A stretch of DNA of 64,000 bases from Fragum whitleyi (Eukaryota > Mollusca > Bivalvia > Cardiida > Cardiidae): positions 55,915,689 through 55,979,688 of the forward strand of contig OX411543.1 of NCBI GenBank assembly GCA_948146395.1. Direction: 5' to 3'. The notes under the pieces are model-generated. The model was not told where the DNA came from. It made no database searches and saw only the letters and a list, made by a program, of their open reading frames with translations. This document shows, one piece after another, positions 31,617 through 41,912 of this stretch. Made by a program: the position numbers and the translations under genes. Position 1 is the stretch's first letter. Each line of letters opens with the position of its first letter.

Positions 31617-31689
31617 ATCCATTTGAGAAAGTCATTGTGAGGTGCGTCATTTATTTTTCACCATTTGACGAAAGATTAGTACCCCTAAG

Positions 31690-31790
31690 GGGAATGAGGA
31701 GCTTGTGGCAGTGATGAATTGAAATGATTGTACTGGTGTGAGAAAGACATGAAGCCAATGATGCCCCAGCCATGGTGATATAACTGCATG
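31690..31790 (+). mobile_element. SINE body/tail fragment, diverged
   Basis: GTACTGGTGTGAGAAAGACA ... GCCCCAGCCATGGTGATATAACTG matches the SINE body and tail but lacks the head. The ATAACTG at its end forms the left arm of the hairpin at 31780-31826. Confidence 0.6.
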
Positions 31791-31826
31791 ATTTGGGTGT
31801 GGCAAATACTCAAATCATGCAGTTAT
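31780..31826. repeat. hairpin, 16-bp perfect arms
   Basis: ATAACTGCATGATTTG (31780-31795) and CAAATCATGCAGTTAT (31811-31826) with a 15-base loop. It lies directly before a larger palindrome. Confidence 0.9.
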
Positions 31827-31849
31827 TTGGAACCTAATGTGTGAACATC

Positions 31850-31933
31850 CTCGGATACCCCGGGGTCTCCCTATTTGCTACGCTATATCGGTCGATATAG
31901 CGTAGCAAATAGGGAGAACCCGGGGTATCCGAG
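31850..31933. repeat. long palindrome, 41-bp arms, 2-base loop
   Basis: CTCGGATACCCCGGGGTCTC ... CGCTATATCG, then GT, then the inverse, one mismatch in 41 pairs. Outside the arms, weak pairing continues for about six bases. It would extrude easily as a cruciform. No flanking duplication or coding content is seen. Confidence 0.95.
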
Positions 31934-31939
31934 AATGAT

Positions 31940-32680
31940 GAGTGGATGTCAACTAGTTAAATCATTTTCCCTGAAACTAATGAATGGATATCAACCAAAT
32001 GATTGATTGAATAGAGTTTAACGCCGCTTTAATACCGCCGTCGGGGATCGTACCCGGGAACTCTAGATTGACAGTCCGACGCGCTACCAACTGCGCTATG
32101 ACGGCGGTATCAAATTCGACTTGAATGACCCTTAAACAGACCCCACAACACTATAAAGCTGAGGTATTTCAGCATATATAGGTTTAATGGTTGTAACATC
32201 GAAAATCAATTTCTCATAAACTAACTGATGAATCTAATATCAACCAAGTATTGATTGAGTCATCCTTGGATAACTCTTTAATAGTCTGCCAAAATCATCA
32301 TTTTGATTTTTATAGAAGGAGCTATGTCATTTCTCATCGTGTTGTATGGTGGAAACTTTCAATGTTACTTTCTCCTAAACTAGATTGTTGATTTCCACAA
32401 AATGGTCCTGGGAGTTACCGTATTTCAATCTGCAAATAATTATTTCAATTAGATTGATAACACACTTCTTTTAATTGAAACTGGTTTCTCTATATTAAAA
32501 TTATAAAATCTTTGAGAATCACCAGAGAGTATCGATTTGATTTCATTTCAATTTCTGATGAATGTTCTGAGGGTTGATGTTAAAAAGTATTTTGTATGTG
32601 AGCTGCCTTTCTTGTTTTATGAAAAATAACCTTGTCATCCTGTGATTATCACTAGGAGATTCAGGCTAGTGGAGCTATAG
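31940..32680 (-). mobile_element. decayed tandem-core element (related to 27.6-28.8 kb)
   Basis: Shares AACTGATGGATATCAACCAA-type text and a period near 165 bp with the 27603-28776 element, and ends in CAGGCTAGTGGAGCTATAGG, resembling the hairpin end. It is interrupted by the short SINE at 31998-32112. Confidence 0.5.
31998..32112 (-). mobile_element. internally deleted SINE (tRNA head joined to 3' tail)
   Basis: On the minus strand: complete tRNA-like head with acceptor-stem ends (GATACCGCCGTC pairs with GACGGCGGTATT), A box TAGCGCAGTTGGTAGCGCG, B box GGTACGATCCC, then directly AAAGCGGCGTTAAACTC and a TCAATCAAT tail. The whole ~150-bp body is missing, leaving about 115 bp. Confidence 0.85.
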
Positions 32681-32688
32681 GCGTTTAA

Positions 32689-32908
32689 CCCTTTGCCGTT
32701 TAATCCCTGCTTTTTACGTGCCTGTGATTTTATGATTGAGAAAACATTGTGAAAAAAAGAAGAAATTGCTTCTGACAAGCAACTTCTTCTTTTTCCACAC
32801 TATTTTCTACCCTACTGGTTATTTTTTTCAAATTAAATCCACTTTAAATTTTCGTCTGCAAAACCTTTGAATTTGGACAGGTCCAAAATTTTGTAAAACA
32901 GGAAAGGG
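32689..32908 (-). mobile_element. piggyBac-like MITE, copy 2 (reverse, TTAA-flanked)
   Basis: 220 bp, flanked by TTAA at 32685-32688 and 32909-32912. Reverse orientation of copy 1, same ends and same central hairpin with one change (AACTTCTTC). Confidence 0.88.
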
Positions 32909-33119
32909 TTAAGCGCCTCTAGTTAAATGTTTAGAGGTTAAGTTGATGGTCAAGATTTTGCAGACTCTACAGTTACTTTTGTTGTACAACCATCTAGATG
33001 AAAAACACCGAAACTTTAAAGTCAGCTGTAGGAGTGTTTATTTGCGATCTTGTAAACTTGAACATTACTTCCAAAACCTTTTAGTCTGACTTCAAAATTT
33101 AATAAAATGGAATGGCAAC

Positions 33120-33283
33120 TTTAGGTAGTGGACTCGTAAAAGTCCCAAAACGCGTTGGAAGTAAAAAATTTTAACAGTGTTAACTAAGGTTTCCTAATGA
33201 TTTCATTGGGAAAAATCAGTTAAATTAAGACAGTTCATGTGTTCCGAAATGATGCTGAATAATACCGGGTCCGCTACCTCCAC
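33120..33283. mobile_element. MITE family C, copy 1 (TTAAGGTAGT ends), diverged
   Basis: Left TTAGGTAGTGGACTCGTAAA and right GGGTCCGCTACCTCCA are diverged inverted ends. The centre shares AGGTTTCCTAATGATTTCA with copies at 45717-45877 and 47995-48136. Confidence 0.6.
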
Positions 33284-33392
33284 CTTGTTAACTTTAGTGC
33301 ATGAACACCAGTCACCAATATACATGTGAAACATTCACCATTATAATATGACCTACGTCTTGGAAGTGAAATAACCCCGTTGAATATTTTTT

Positions 33393-34058
33393 GGTTCACC
33401 TGAGCACTAAGTGCTCAAGGTGAGCTTTTGTGGTCGCATGATGTCAGTCGCGCGTCATCAACATTTACCCTGTAGACACTCTAGAGTCCGTGCTTTTTAC
33501 TCGGTCAGTCTGAATATTAATCAGATTGATTAACTTGATAAAATCTCGGTCTAGTTCGAAATTTGGTCAACTTGGGCAAAAATATTTGATTAAAAAAAAC
33601 CCTTGCATTCACCATATTTTTGCCCATTCAGCCTGAAAATTAATGAGATTGTTGCTCTTCATGAACTCCAGGTCAAGTTCGAAATTTGTTCAACAAGGAA
33701 CTGGGGACAAAAATAAGGTCAAGGGGTCAAATCCAAGAAAAACCTTGTAGACACATTAGAGGCCATATTTTTTCCAATCAACCTGAAAATTGGCCAGAAT
33801 GATTGTCTTCGTGAAATCTAGGTCAAGATGAAATTGGGTCAACTGGGGTTGAATATAAGAAAAAAAACTCACAGGCACATTGGATGCCAAAATTCTTACC
33901 CAATCAACCCGAAAATTGGCCAGAATGATAATCTTGACGTAATCTAGGTCAATTTTAATTTAGGTCAAGTGTGGTTAAAAACTAGGTTACGAGGTCAGAC
34001 CTTAAGACAGTTAACCCAGGTGAGTGATTTAGGACCACTATGGCCCTCTTGTTATATA
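33393..34058 (-). mobile_element. tandem-core element in repeat X (reverse orientation)
   Basis: On the minus strand it begins AACAAGAGGGCCATAGTGGT and ends GAGCACTTAGTGCTCAGGTG, a hairpin end. The core units around CCTGAAAATTGGCCAGAATG are at about 33630, 33781 and 33908. Same AACAAGAG-start class as at 10.0, 35.4 and 52.4 kb. Confidence 0.75.
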
Positions 34059-34243
34059 ACAAGTTGTTATTACACTACATGAAAAATATGTAAATGAGCT
34101 AAGAATGAATAGCAACATTATAATTTTCGATAATCCATTTGGTGACGTCATTTTGCAAACGGCTTTATATGTTTCGTGGAAATAACTGGAATCGATAAAT
34201 ATCTCAAATTTCTTCGTTTTTACCAAAATTCAGATCATTTTAT

Positions 34244-34370
34244 AAACGGCGAAAATTGAATTAGTGGTCTGACATTGTATACTGAATTTAATAAACGAGT
34301 CATCTAACACAGATAAAACCTCGTTTAATAAATCGGTATACAATGACCACTAATTCAATTCTCGCCGTTT
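34244..34370. repeat. long imperfect hairpin (arms about 52 nt)
   Basis: AAACGGCGAAAATTGAATTA ... AAACGAG and its inverse, with a 20-base loop TCATCTAACACAGATAAAAC, a 4-base insertion and a few mismatches. Part of repeat X; a related hairpin is in copy Y (about 53013-53103). Confidence 0.85.
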
Positions 34371-34375
34371 CACAT

Positions 34376-35107
34376 GCAAAGCTGGATAATATTTTCCATC
34401 TTTTGTGAATGTTTCCATCTCGAACTTTCTGAACATTTTTTTACTATTTATTCTATCCGGATCTTAATACAAAATTAATGTAGGTTTAAAGAAATAACTA
34501 CTTGTCGGACAAACACTTGGCCTATATTACTATCATTTATTTATGTAAACCACACATGAAGCATCTTACAATAACCATGGGTATTTTGGTCAAAGTAATC
34601 ATAAGTTGTACAGAATAGATAAATAAGGATGTAAGAACGTGTTTAGTTCGTTTGACTTCTATATGGACCATCCTTTTCATCAATTACATAAAATTTCGTT
34701 TGAATGAAGGACTTGTATGCGGTAAAATCTTTATTTCAGCTTTATACCATTCAAAAAAATATTTTTTGAAAACAGAATGATTTCAAAATAATGATTTTGT
34801 CTATCTAGTCAATGTTAATGTTTTCGCATTTTCCGCTCTTAAACACAAGGGGTGATGGAGGCTGATTAGTAGGAACAAAATGTAAACATATAGTAAAAAC
34901 ACGTGGTTTTATAGTTAGTATTTGACAGAAGAAATGTCCATTTTTCCTTATTTGAACATGCTAATTAGCATATCGACGGTCATGTCTTCTTGCTTATTAT
35001 TTTTTCCTCGTGAAAATCCGAACGACTTTGTTAAATAATGCTTTTTGATTGGTCTGAAAATGCGGATATGGGGTCATCTCAGAATAGATAAAAACAATTA
35101 TCTGGTC
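34376..35107. other. no gene seen (downstream of the deiodinase)
   Basis: Searched on the minus strand for a SECIS element of the deiodinase; none convincing was found. Sequence otherwise AT-rich and unremarkable. Confidence 0.4.
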
Positions 35108-35447
35108 AAACGGTTTTTTATGCCCCCGATCATAAATCGCATCATAAATTTGACTTGTCCGTCCGTCCGTCCGTCCGTCTGTCCGTCCGTCCGTCTGTCC
35201 GTCCGTCTGTCCGTCCGTCCGTCATTCCGTCCAAAAACTTTAACATTGGCCATAACTTCCTTATTACTTAACATATTCGCATCATACTTTACCACAACAT
35301 TCCTTGGTACATTACCTTTCTGTAGGCACATACTTTGGTGACCTTGACCCCTGGATGACCTTGACCTTCAACATAGATTGGCCATAATTTAAAATCAAAG
35401 CGGTGTCGGGGGCATTGTCATCTTACAGTGACAGCTCTTGTTTTAAA
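35108..35447 (-). mobile_element. tandem-core class element, short, with GTCC array
   Basis: On the minus strand it starts AAACAAGAGCTGTCACTGTA, shows GACCTTGACC motifs, a run of GGACGGAC units (35158-35224) and ends in CGGGGGCATAAA. On the plus strand the GTCC tetranucleotide run is interrupted by GTCT. Confidence 0.75.
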
Positions 35448-35943
35448 GAGAGAATACACTCAGATTTAATATAAAAAGAAAGTAAAAATCTCCGAGAAAA
35501 TTATTTTTTATAAAAATACTCGATTTTATACTAAAACCACTATCTTAAAATCATACACTTTTGACTCGGCCCCTATGCAAATCAAAACTATTTTTAGTCG
35601 GACAACTCGTTTATCCGTTTAATACAGTCACAAGAAGGGATGAAAGGCTGAGAGTAAACATGTAAGACGGACAGAAAAAAAATTATTTTACATTAAAAAA
35701 ATCAGAAAATTAAAATTCTTCATGGTATTAGATGGAAACTATGACATGAAAAGGAAAAAAACAAGTTTCATTAATTCGATTCTGAGATTTTCTGCGAAGT
35801 GTTAGTCCATATACAAGTCAAACGGACTATTACTTGTAAATTACGATTTGTTTTTGAAATATGTAAAATAATTTATATTTACAATTAAATAGAATGATTT
35901 CCAACAATTTCAAATATGCGCAAAGTACTTTAGTAATGTCCCA

Positions 35944-36696
35944 CTATCTCCTCATTCTGGTTAGAATATCCCTAACCTGTCCTGGATCATACCCTGCTGG
36001 TCCTCTCTTTCCCTCGTACAGTACAATATCATTTAGAATCACAATCAAACGTTCTGGCCTTGCTCCGTAGGATGCGTTACAATCATCCGTCATGGTATCG
36101 ACCCAGACCGGCGTGTGAGGGTCAATCTCGATCAACATGGCGGCGGCATCGAGCCGTTCTTCTAAGTTCTTGTGATTTCTTAACTTGAATTTGTTGTCCG
36201 GAAAGAACCAGCCATCCGTTGCGTGTGCTTCGGTGATGTAAATTGTGATGAAATCAGCGACGTCACTAAACTCGTCTACGACTTGTTTAAAGTCGGAGAG
36301 TTTAGCCATAAACGGGGGTCAGGTGCAGCTACCTAAGTTAAGCACTAACGGTCTGTCTTTTTGCTGAAAGTCCAGTATCCGTTTCAATATTTTACCATCG
36401 GGGGATACAACTGTTGCATTTGGTGCTTTCCTTCCGGCTTTAACCTTCTTGTTGATTTCTAGCAATGTACATGAAAGCTGTGCTCTAATGTAATCAACAC
36501 CTAGAATCTTCTTGATGAAAGTATCCCTTGCCTCTTTGCCAAGTTTGACCTGATTTGGCGGTCGGATAAGGTCCACTATTGGTGGGTAGATATAAATTCC
36601 AACCACTGTAACGAACGCGATTATGGGTATTCTGACAAAGATGAGCCACAGTGTCTGTCTCCAGCGGGCCAGTTCTTCTCCAAACGAGGACGCCAT
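35944..36696 (-). CDS. DIO: iodothyronine deiodinase-like selenoprotein
   Basis: 250 residues in one exon when TGA at 36319-36321 is read as selenocysteine (residue 126). A membrane anchor at about residues 15-38 (LIFVRIPIIAFVTVVGIYIY) precedes a thioredoxin-fold domain. The active site NLGSCT-U-PPF, followed by DFITIYITEAHATDGW (His158) and RNHKNLEERL (His175), matches vertebrate type 1 deiodinase, which removes iodine from thyroid hormones. The C-terminal part PERLIVILNDIVLYEGKRGP is also conserved. Stop TAG at 35944. A 3' splice site (CTTTCTTTCCAACAG) lies 21 bases before ATG, so a 5' UTR exon exists upstream. The required SECIS element was not found nearby. The substrate in molluscs is not certain. 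Confidence 0.93.
36319..36321 (-). other. DIO: selenocysteine UGA codon
   Basis: On the minus strand: AGC TGC ACC TGA CCC CCG TTT. The protein on both sides is in the same frame and together gives the invariant SCTUPPF motif of deiodinases, so the TGA is a recoded Sec codon, not a mutation. Confidence 0.95.
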
Positions 36697-36717
36697 TGTA
36701 TGGCGAATTTTGTAACC

Positions 36718-36733
36718 CTGTTGGAAAGAAAGA
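36718..36733 (-). other. DIO: 3' splice site of the deiodinase coding exon
   Basis: The minus strand reads TTCTTTCTTTCCAACAG followed by GGTTACAAAATTCGCC and ATACA-ATG. A textbook polypyrimidine tract and CAG, giving 21 bases of 5' UTR in this exon. Confidence 0.75.
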
Positions 36734-36959
36734 ATTATAGCAACGTTGAAAAGAAAGTTTTATTGCAGCCTTGTAAAGAAAAATATTGCAGCCTGGAAAT
36801 TAAAGAACTATTGCATTCAAATCTGGTTGTATCTAAATCAAGGACGCTGAAATAATCTGTATTTTTATTTGAAACCTCATCTAATTTAATAATAAATCTG
36901 TGTGAAGTGTAACTGACGATAAATATACATATAGTTACAGTTTATAACATCATGAAATT

Positions 36960-37320
36960 GACACGGACAAAAAATTTGGAATGATTCCGAAATGAGATTG
37001 AATTAGTGGGAGGAGCGATTTGTGAATAAATTTCCAAATGGACGTAATTCTCATTAAATTTATTTCTGTTTACGAACATATCTGTTTATCTTCGCGGAAT
37101 CAGACGCTTTAAAACAACGCCAGCTTATAAAATCGTGGGATTATTTGATCTATTCGAATGAAATGTTGATCGTTTGGAACGATTTTGAAGAGATTTTGAA
37201 CGATTTTTGAATGACGTGAGTGTTTGGAGTGAATGAAAGGGGCATTCGGGAAGTGATTTAGAATGAATTTGATCGAGATGAGTAACACTTTCACATTGTT
37301 ACTAACTGTATAACTGTTTC
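36960..37320 (+). repeat. dispersed repeat (GAATGAATG family)
   Basis: TTTTTGAATGACGTGAGTGT, GGAGTGAATG, GATTTAGAATGAATTTGAT and ATGTTACTAACTGTATAACT-like strings are shared with 4155-4275, 44560-44770 (reverse), 45340-45470 and 63500-63610. Non-coding; element type unknown. Confidence 0.6.
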
Positions 37321-37739
37321 GCCCCGTGTCAACGATATGTTAACCCTATAAGGGACATTCTGGGAGCTTGGTAAAACAAAAAATTAAGCAAGAGACTTGG
37401 AAAATATTTTGAAAATTAAAAGCAAGTTTAGCGCAAATGTTTCAGGTTTGGATAAAATTTCTATCAACTGGTAAACATTTTGCAGTCAAGCATTATTTTA
37501 GAAATTTTCGCGTATTAATAACTTACTACAATTAACGTTCTCTTCCTCTACGTAGATATTCGGTTTTCAAATCAAACCCGGCTAGATTTAAGATCAAGCA
37601 GAGAGTTGCATATGCATTTTCGGTTATACTTCGCCAATTTTGAAAAAAAAAAATTATTGCCCCTCCGCTCAATTTTTGTCTGCGGTTCATGGACGAATAG
37701 AATACAAAATTACACGGAAAGATAAGGCATCGAGAACAG

Positions 37740-37868
37740 CCCTACGTTCAAGATGAGAAAACGGTTCAAACAGTTTGCCAATTATACCCCGCTTTGCACG
37801 CGCACTTACGTGCAAGGCAGGGTAAATTGACTAACTGTCTGAACCGTTTCTTCATCCTGAACGCAGGG
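37740..37868. mobile_element. palindromic MITE family D, copy 1
   Basis: CCCTACGTTCAAGATGAGAA ... CCGCTTTGCACG and the inverse arm ending AACGCAGGG; arms about 60 nt with mismatches around a CGCACTTACG centre. Other copies at 47533-47653 and 62681-62807. Confidence 0.85.
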
Positions 37869-37924
37869 CAGGAAATTTTCTGTTCACTTTACTGAAAACT
37901 CTTAGCTTCCGTCAAATTACAGTT

Positions 37925-38110
37925 TGTAGAGCTGCATTCCCAATCATGAGGTACCGGATTCGATCCCCGACGACGGCACATATCCTTTTCAACGATAATC
38001 TCCCAACAATGGGTAGATAGTCTTAGCCTTATACATGTGGAATTAGCAGCTGGAGGCTACATCGCGGTAGCACAGGAGAGAGAAATACCGGTAATCCATG
38101 GTTAGGTGCC
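37925..38110 (+). mobile_element. SINE fragment (body)
   Basis: B box GATTCGATCCCCGACGACGG, body (AATGGGTAGATAGTCTTAGC, CAGCTGGAGGCTA) and part of the tail. The head 5' of the B box and the distal tail are missing. Confidence 0.75.
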
Positions 38111-38224
38111 ACAGTCGGTTGATAAAGCTGAAAACCACAGGTAGCCAACCCGGGTGGGGATTGTGTGTAATTTTACCAAAAAATAACCACAAAAAAATTA
38201 TTAGATCTATATTTTATTTATATA

Positions 38225-39215
38225 CTGAGCGACTTTAAAAACGCAACATAGTAAATTTGAAATTTGAGTACAGAAAAGTAGATTTGGTTAAACTAAATTT
38301 AGCTGAAATCATAAAAACAAGATCCTCTGTTGAATCGACTTAATCTTGATTTGATTTGACGCTTTGGTTAGTTTCGGCATAGCAATCTACTGTTCACTCT
38401 TTCTTTGTCATTGCACTTTTCATAGTTGATTGATTTAACAAATCAAAAGTGTGGAGGGTAGTCAACGATAGACAAAAAACCTTTATATGAAGCGAAATCA
38501 ACTCACTCGCTTTGCAAGGAATGTACTCTTAATTGAGTAAGTCAAAAGGGAGAGTTTTCCTTAGAATCGGAACGTCGTTAACCTCGATTAGACTTAAAAT
38601 TATTGATTAAATCGTTCAATATTTAAACATGTGCATGGTAGGACCTTGCCAAAAAGGCGTTTCAGAAGACTTAACGTGTTAAAATGACGTTGGTGTCATG
38701 CCGTATTTACGCTTAAAATGGCATCTCAATTCTAAACGAGTTGTCTGGTAAGGTGTTAAAAGCGTGAACAGACTATGTTTGCCAAAACCGCATTCACATG
38801 AACAACGTTTGTGGTTCTACGAGCGGAATGGAAAAGCATGTAAGTGACGTCATTTCTGGTCAAAAAGACGGCGTTTTGGTGTCGTCTTTGCACCAAACGT
38901 ACTTAAACGCAGTATTCATGATTTGTTTGACCTCTTGATTCATTCAAACAAACTCTGAAATTTGTTTGGCGTTTGTTTCTTTTGAAAAGAAAATATCGTT
39001 CAAGCAGTAGGGCTATGGAGAAATTTCAACTTTCGTGGGTATGCTTAAAAGTGTCCCCGTATTGGCAATACAAGAGAATGTTTCAGAATAACATTGATGT
39101 TGGACAAAAGATAACTTGTTAAAGTACCAAATTAAGTATATTTCAGTGCGGTTTTTTTCTCTGATATTTGCATTTAAGTGACGTTTTTAAGAATTGCGTT
39201 TTTAAAGTCGCTCAG
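38225..39215. mobile_element. 1-kb element with perfect inverted ends, TA-flanked
   Basis: CTGAGCGACTTTAAAAACGC at the left and its exact inverse at the right; including the flanking TATA/TATA the match is 27 bp (38220-38246 and 39194-39220). TA on both sides fits a Tc1/mariner-type insertion. The interior has no transposase. Confidence 0.85.
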
Positions 39216-40921
39216 TATATTTTATTTTCTTATTTTTGTAGGTAAAAATAACTAGTGGATAGAACTAAGTTAATTCAAAATCGTGAATCTCTCACATTTA
39301 CATTCCATGAGATCAGAATTAAAATAAGAAATTCTTGTGTTACCTTGAATCAAATGAAGATACAATCCATAATTGGGTATGAACCTGGTCTCACCCTGGA
39401 TCAGTGAATATGTAGATCACTTAATTCTGTCCCGTAATTTAACCTAGTCCAGATAAAAAGAAACGCATCATAAATAAAGGGGTATTTTCAAATATACTTA
39501 AGGACAAAAGTTCTGTCCGGTTTTGTTTTGTTCGATAAATATTTTAATTTGAAAGATAATGCTTTGAAAATATTGCTTAGTAATATCGGCCCTACATGGA
39601 CCACATACTCATTCGCAGATAAATGCACAATTTCATTTTTTCAGTGTCGCCGAGCATTTAAATGAACTGCCAAAGAAATATATGAAGTATTTTACCGAAT
39701 TCGAATTAAGGACTTCATACCACGTAGATTGGTGTCCTATACTCGATTTCAATCGTAAAGTACCTTAGGCATCAGCGAGAAAGGGCGAAAAATGCCCAAG
39801 TTGGCCTGTCGCACAATTGAATAGTCGGTTTGGTTGAGTTAAAACTCTGTAGTTAACCAACATTTTTAGGAAAGAACGCTTATTTTTATAAGAACATATC
39901 CCATTTAAAAATTATAAACAGCGTTTTTCGTAGTTTTACCGATGCCTTGTGAAAAAGCACTATTTTCATTGTTGTCGCAAAAAGTGCAGTCACGTAGGTT
40001 AAATTTTTCAAGCTTATTTGAACATTCCTCATGAATTTTCAATTCTTTTCAAAATTTACTGAAGAACTCTTGATATATCACTCATACATGGGAAGGGCCA
40101 AATAATTCCAGAAATAGCCGTTCATAAGGCCTCATGTAGTCAAAGTTTAATTACGCTGAAAAATGTCACAAACGTTAAATCTTAAGCCCGTAACTTATTC
40201 CATATTTAAAACTTTAACCCTAAATCATTCTTAACACGGGAGGATATATGAAATAAGGGGAAATTATATAGAACTTAATTCGCAATAAAATTCATATCAT
40301 GTATTTTACTGTTTACAAAGATATATCCGCCCATTATTGACGTCACACGTCATCTCTAGATAGAACGTTGATGCCTTTGACGTCATATATCCCACGCGCT
40401 AAACGATAAGCTTCGTTTTCTGTGAAATTCTCTGAACGTCAATATCACTACTTGTTTTGTAATTTTACGTCTAGAAAAAATGTTATTTTACTATTTTACA
40501 ACCAATAAGGGGTAAAAAAAAACTAATTTCAGATTTGTTATATGCTAAGCAAAGCCTTAACCTCCGCCCTCGGATCGGATTCCTATGTTTTATAAAACTA
40601 TTTACGGTCTTGTTCCATCTTAAAATGTCTTATTTGGTAGAAGTAAGTAATAATTTATTTTATAATTTAAGATCTACTTTTAACAATCAACTATCTCCAA
40701 AAGGTCCCCTTTAACAGGATTTTTGAAAAAAAATCTTTTACATATACTGGCATGGAATATTTGATTATTACACATAAGGAATATTAATAATCTAACAAAT
40801 TTAAAGATTTTTTTCTTTGAAAATAAAAAAAAAACCACTTAATATCTTTCAACGAGTAATTTCAATATAGACGACTTGTTTATTTTAGTGGCAATCATAG
40901 GCCTCATTAATCAGGTATTAT
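39216..40921. other. intergenic, nothing recognised
   Basis: AT-rich sequence with no supported gene, RNA gene or repeat family. Confidence 0.4.
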
Positions 40922-41799
40922 TTGGCTAATTTCGCCTGAGACTCTGTGCATATTCCGTACATCTTCGGAAGATCTCCGAGTTCTAATTACACAAACCGTT
41001 AGTAACATATTTATTAAAACCCAGTTTAAACAGTGAGTGAGAGCAAGAAAAAATAGCCCAGTCGGATAAGGTGTGTCGATTCCAATCTCACATCTGTGAG
41101 TTCAAGTCTCCGAGGCGCTTATTGTTTTATGTTATTTTTTATTATTTTCTCATACTTTTCTTCGTCCCGATTACAAGTTAACATTAACATTGTTAAATTA
41201 TTAAATACGAACACTTTCTGCTGATTCATATCGTGATGTCTAAGATGCAAAGGATCTTTTATTTTTGTATAAAAGTGAAATATACACTTTTATCTTAAAC
41301 CACGAGGAAAAGATGTTTCCTTATTTTCAGAAAACAGCAAAATTTCCCCATTGAGCCTAGTTTCGAACCTATTCCATAAAAGAAACAAACCGTTGCCAAA
41401 GTTACGACAAAGGCACCTTGCATCAGCAGAGCCAACCCTGCTGTTGTTATTTTATATATCAAAAGTAAACTCAATGTATGAAAATAATATGTTTTCAAAA
41501 TTAAAAGAAAGTAGATAAACCCCAATAGACACTTTTCTAAAAAGAACATTATGTGAATGTAAGACAGAAAAAAAAAAGAAAAATTGAGGCAGAAAATTAT
41601 ACTGTCTCTTACTCGGTTTGAACTTGGGTTCTCTTGTATCTGAAGCGGACGTCTTAACCTCTACACCACAGGTCTGAGTACTAATAATGTCCCAGTAAAC
41701 GATTAAATCTTAATACAAATTGGCGGAATTCATCGATCATCGGTGATTTTCCGATCTCACTCACGGAAAATAAACAGAGTCTCAGGCGAAATTAGCCAA
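40922..41799. mobile_element. 878-bp inverted-repeat element holding two opposed tRNA-like heads
   Basis: 40922-40947 (TTGGCTAATTTCGCCTGAGA...) and 41774-41799 are a perfect 26-bp inverted repeat. Similarity continues inward for about 50 bp at lower identity (TCGGAAGATCTCCGA versus TCGGAAAATCACCGA). Inside are tRNA-like sequences facing each other: 41054-41120 (+), with TAGCCCAGTCGGATAAGG and GAGTTCAAGTCTC, and 41600-41680 (-), with TGGTGTAGAGGTTAAGACG and AAGTTCAAACC. Could be two SINEs in inverted orientation or one palindromic element. Confidence 0.75.
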
Positions 41800-41912
41800 G
41801 GAATATTTTGCTGTGTATGTCTAGTCATATCTCTAGTTTATTTTTTTCATATTAGGTATTTCTTATTGCGTTAAAAAAACCCGTTCGGGATAAACAGTAT
41901 CAAAAATTGATT

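Larger units (their letters stand above)
33340..34375 (+). repeat. interspersed repeat X, split by another element
   Basis: ATAATATGACCTACGTCTTG ... AAATAACCCCGTTGAATATTTTT and, after the insertion at 33393-34058, ATTACACTACATGAAAAATATGTAAATGAGC through the hairpin ending 34370. The same sequence runs uninterrupted at 63637-64000 and in a third copy at 52340-53110. Confidence 0.65.

Noticed and set aside
34193..34252. SECIS-like fold for the deiodinase on the minus strand (ATGA, A-rich loop, GA)
   Set aside because: The core motif and spacing are roughly right, but the helix has several mismatches and bulges. It lies inside repeat X, which also occurs at loci without selenoproteins, and it is 1.7 kb from the stop codon.
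35158..35224. GTCC tetranucleotide run as a CRISPR-like or independent satellite
   Set aside because: It is the normal GTCC tract of the tandem-core element class, also present at 7.96, 27.65, 30.49, 52.8 and 62.37 kb.
35767..35810. Another SECIS candidate (ATGAAACT ... AGTTTCCAT)
   Set aside because: It forms a short hairpin but lacks the 3' GA partner of the non-canonical quartet and an AA at the start of the apical loop.
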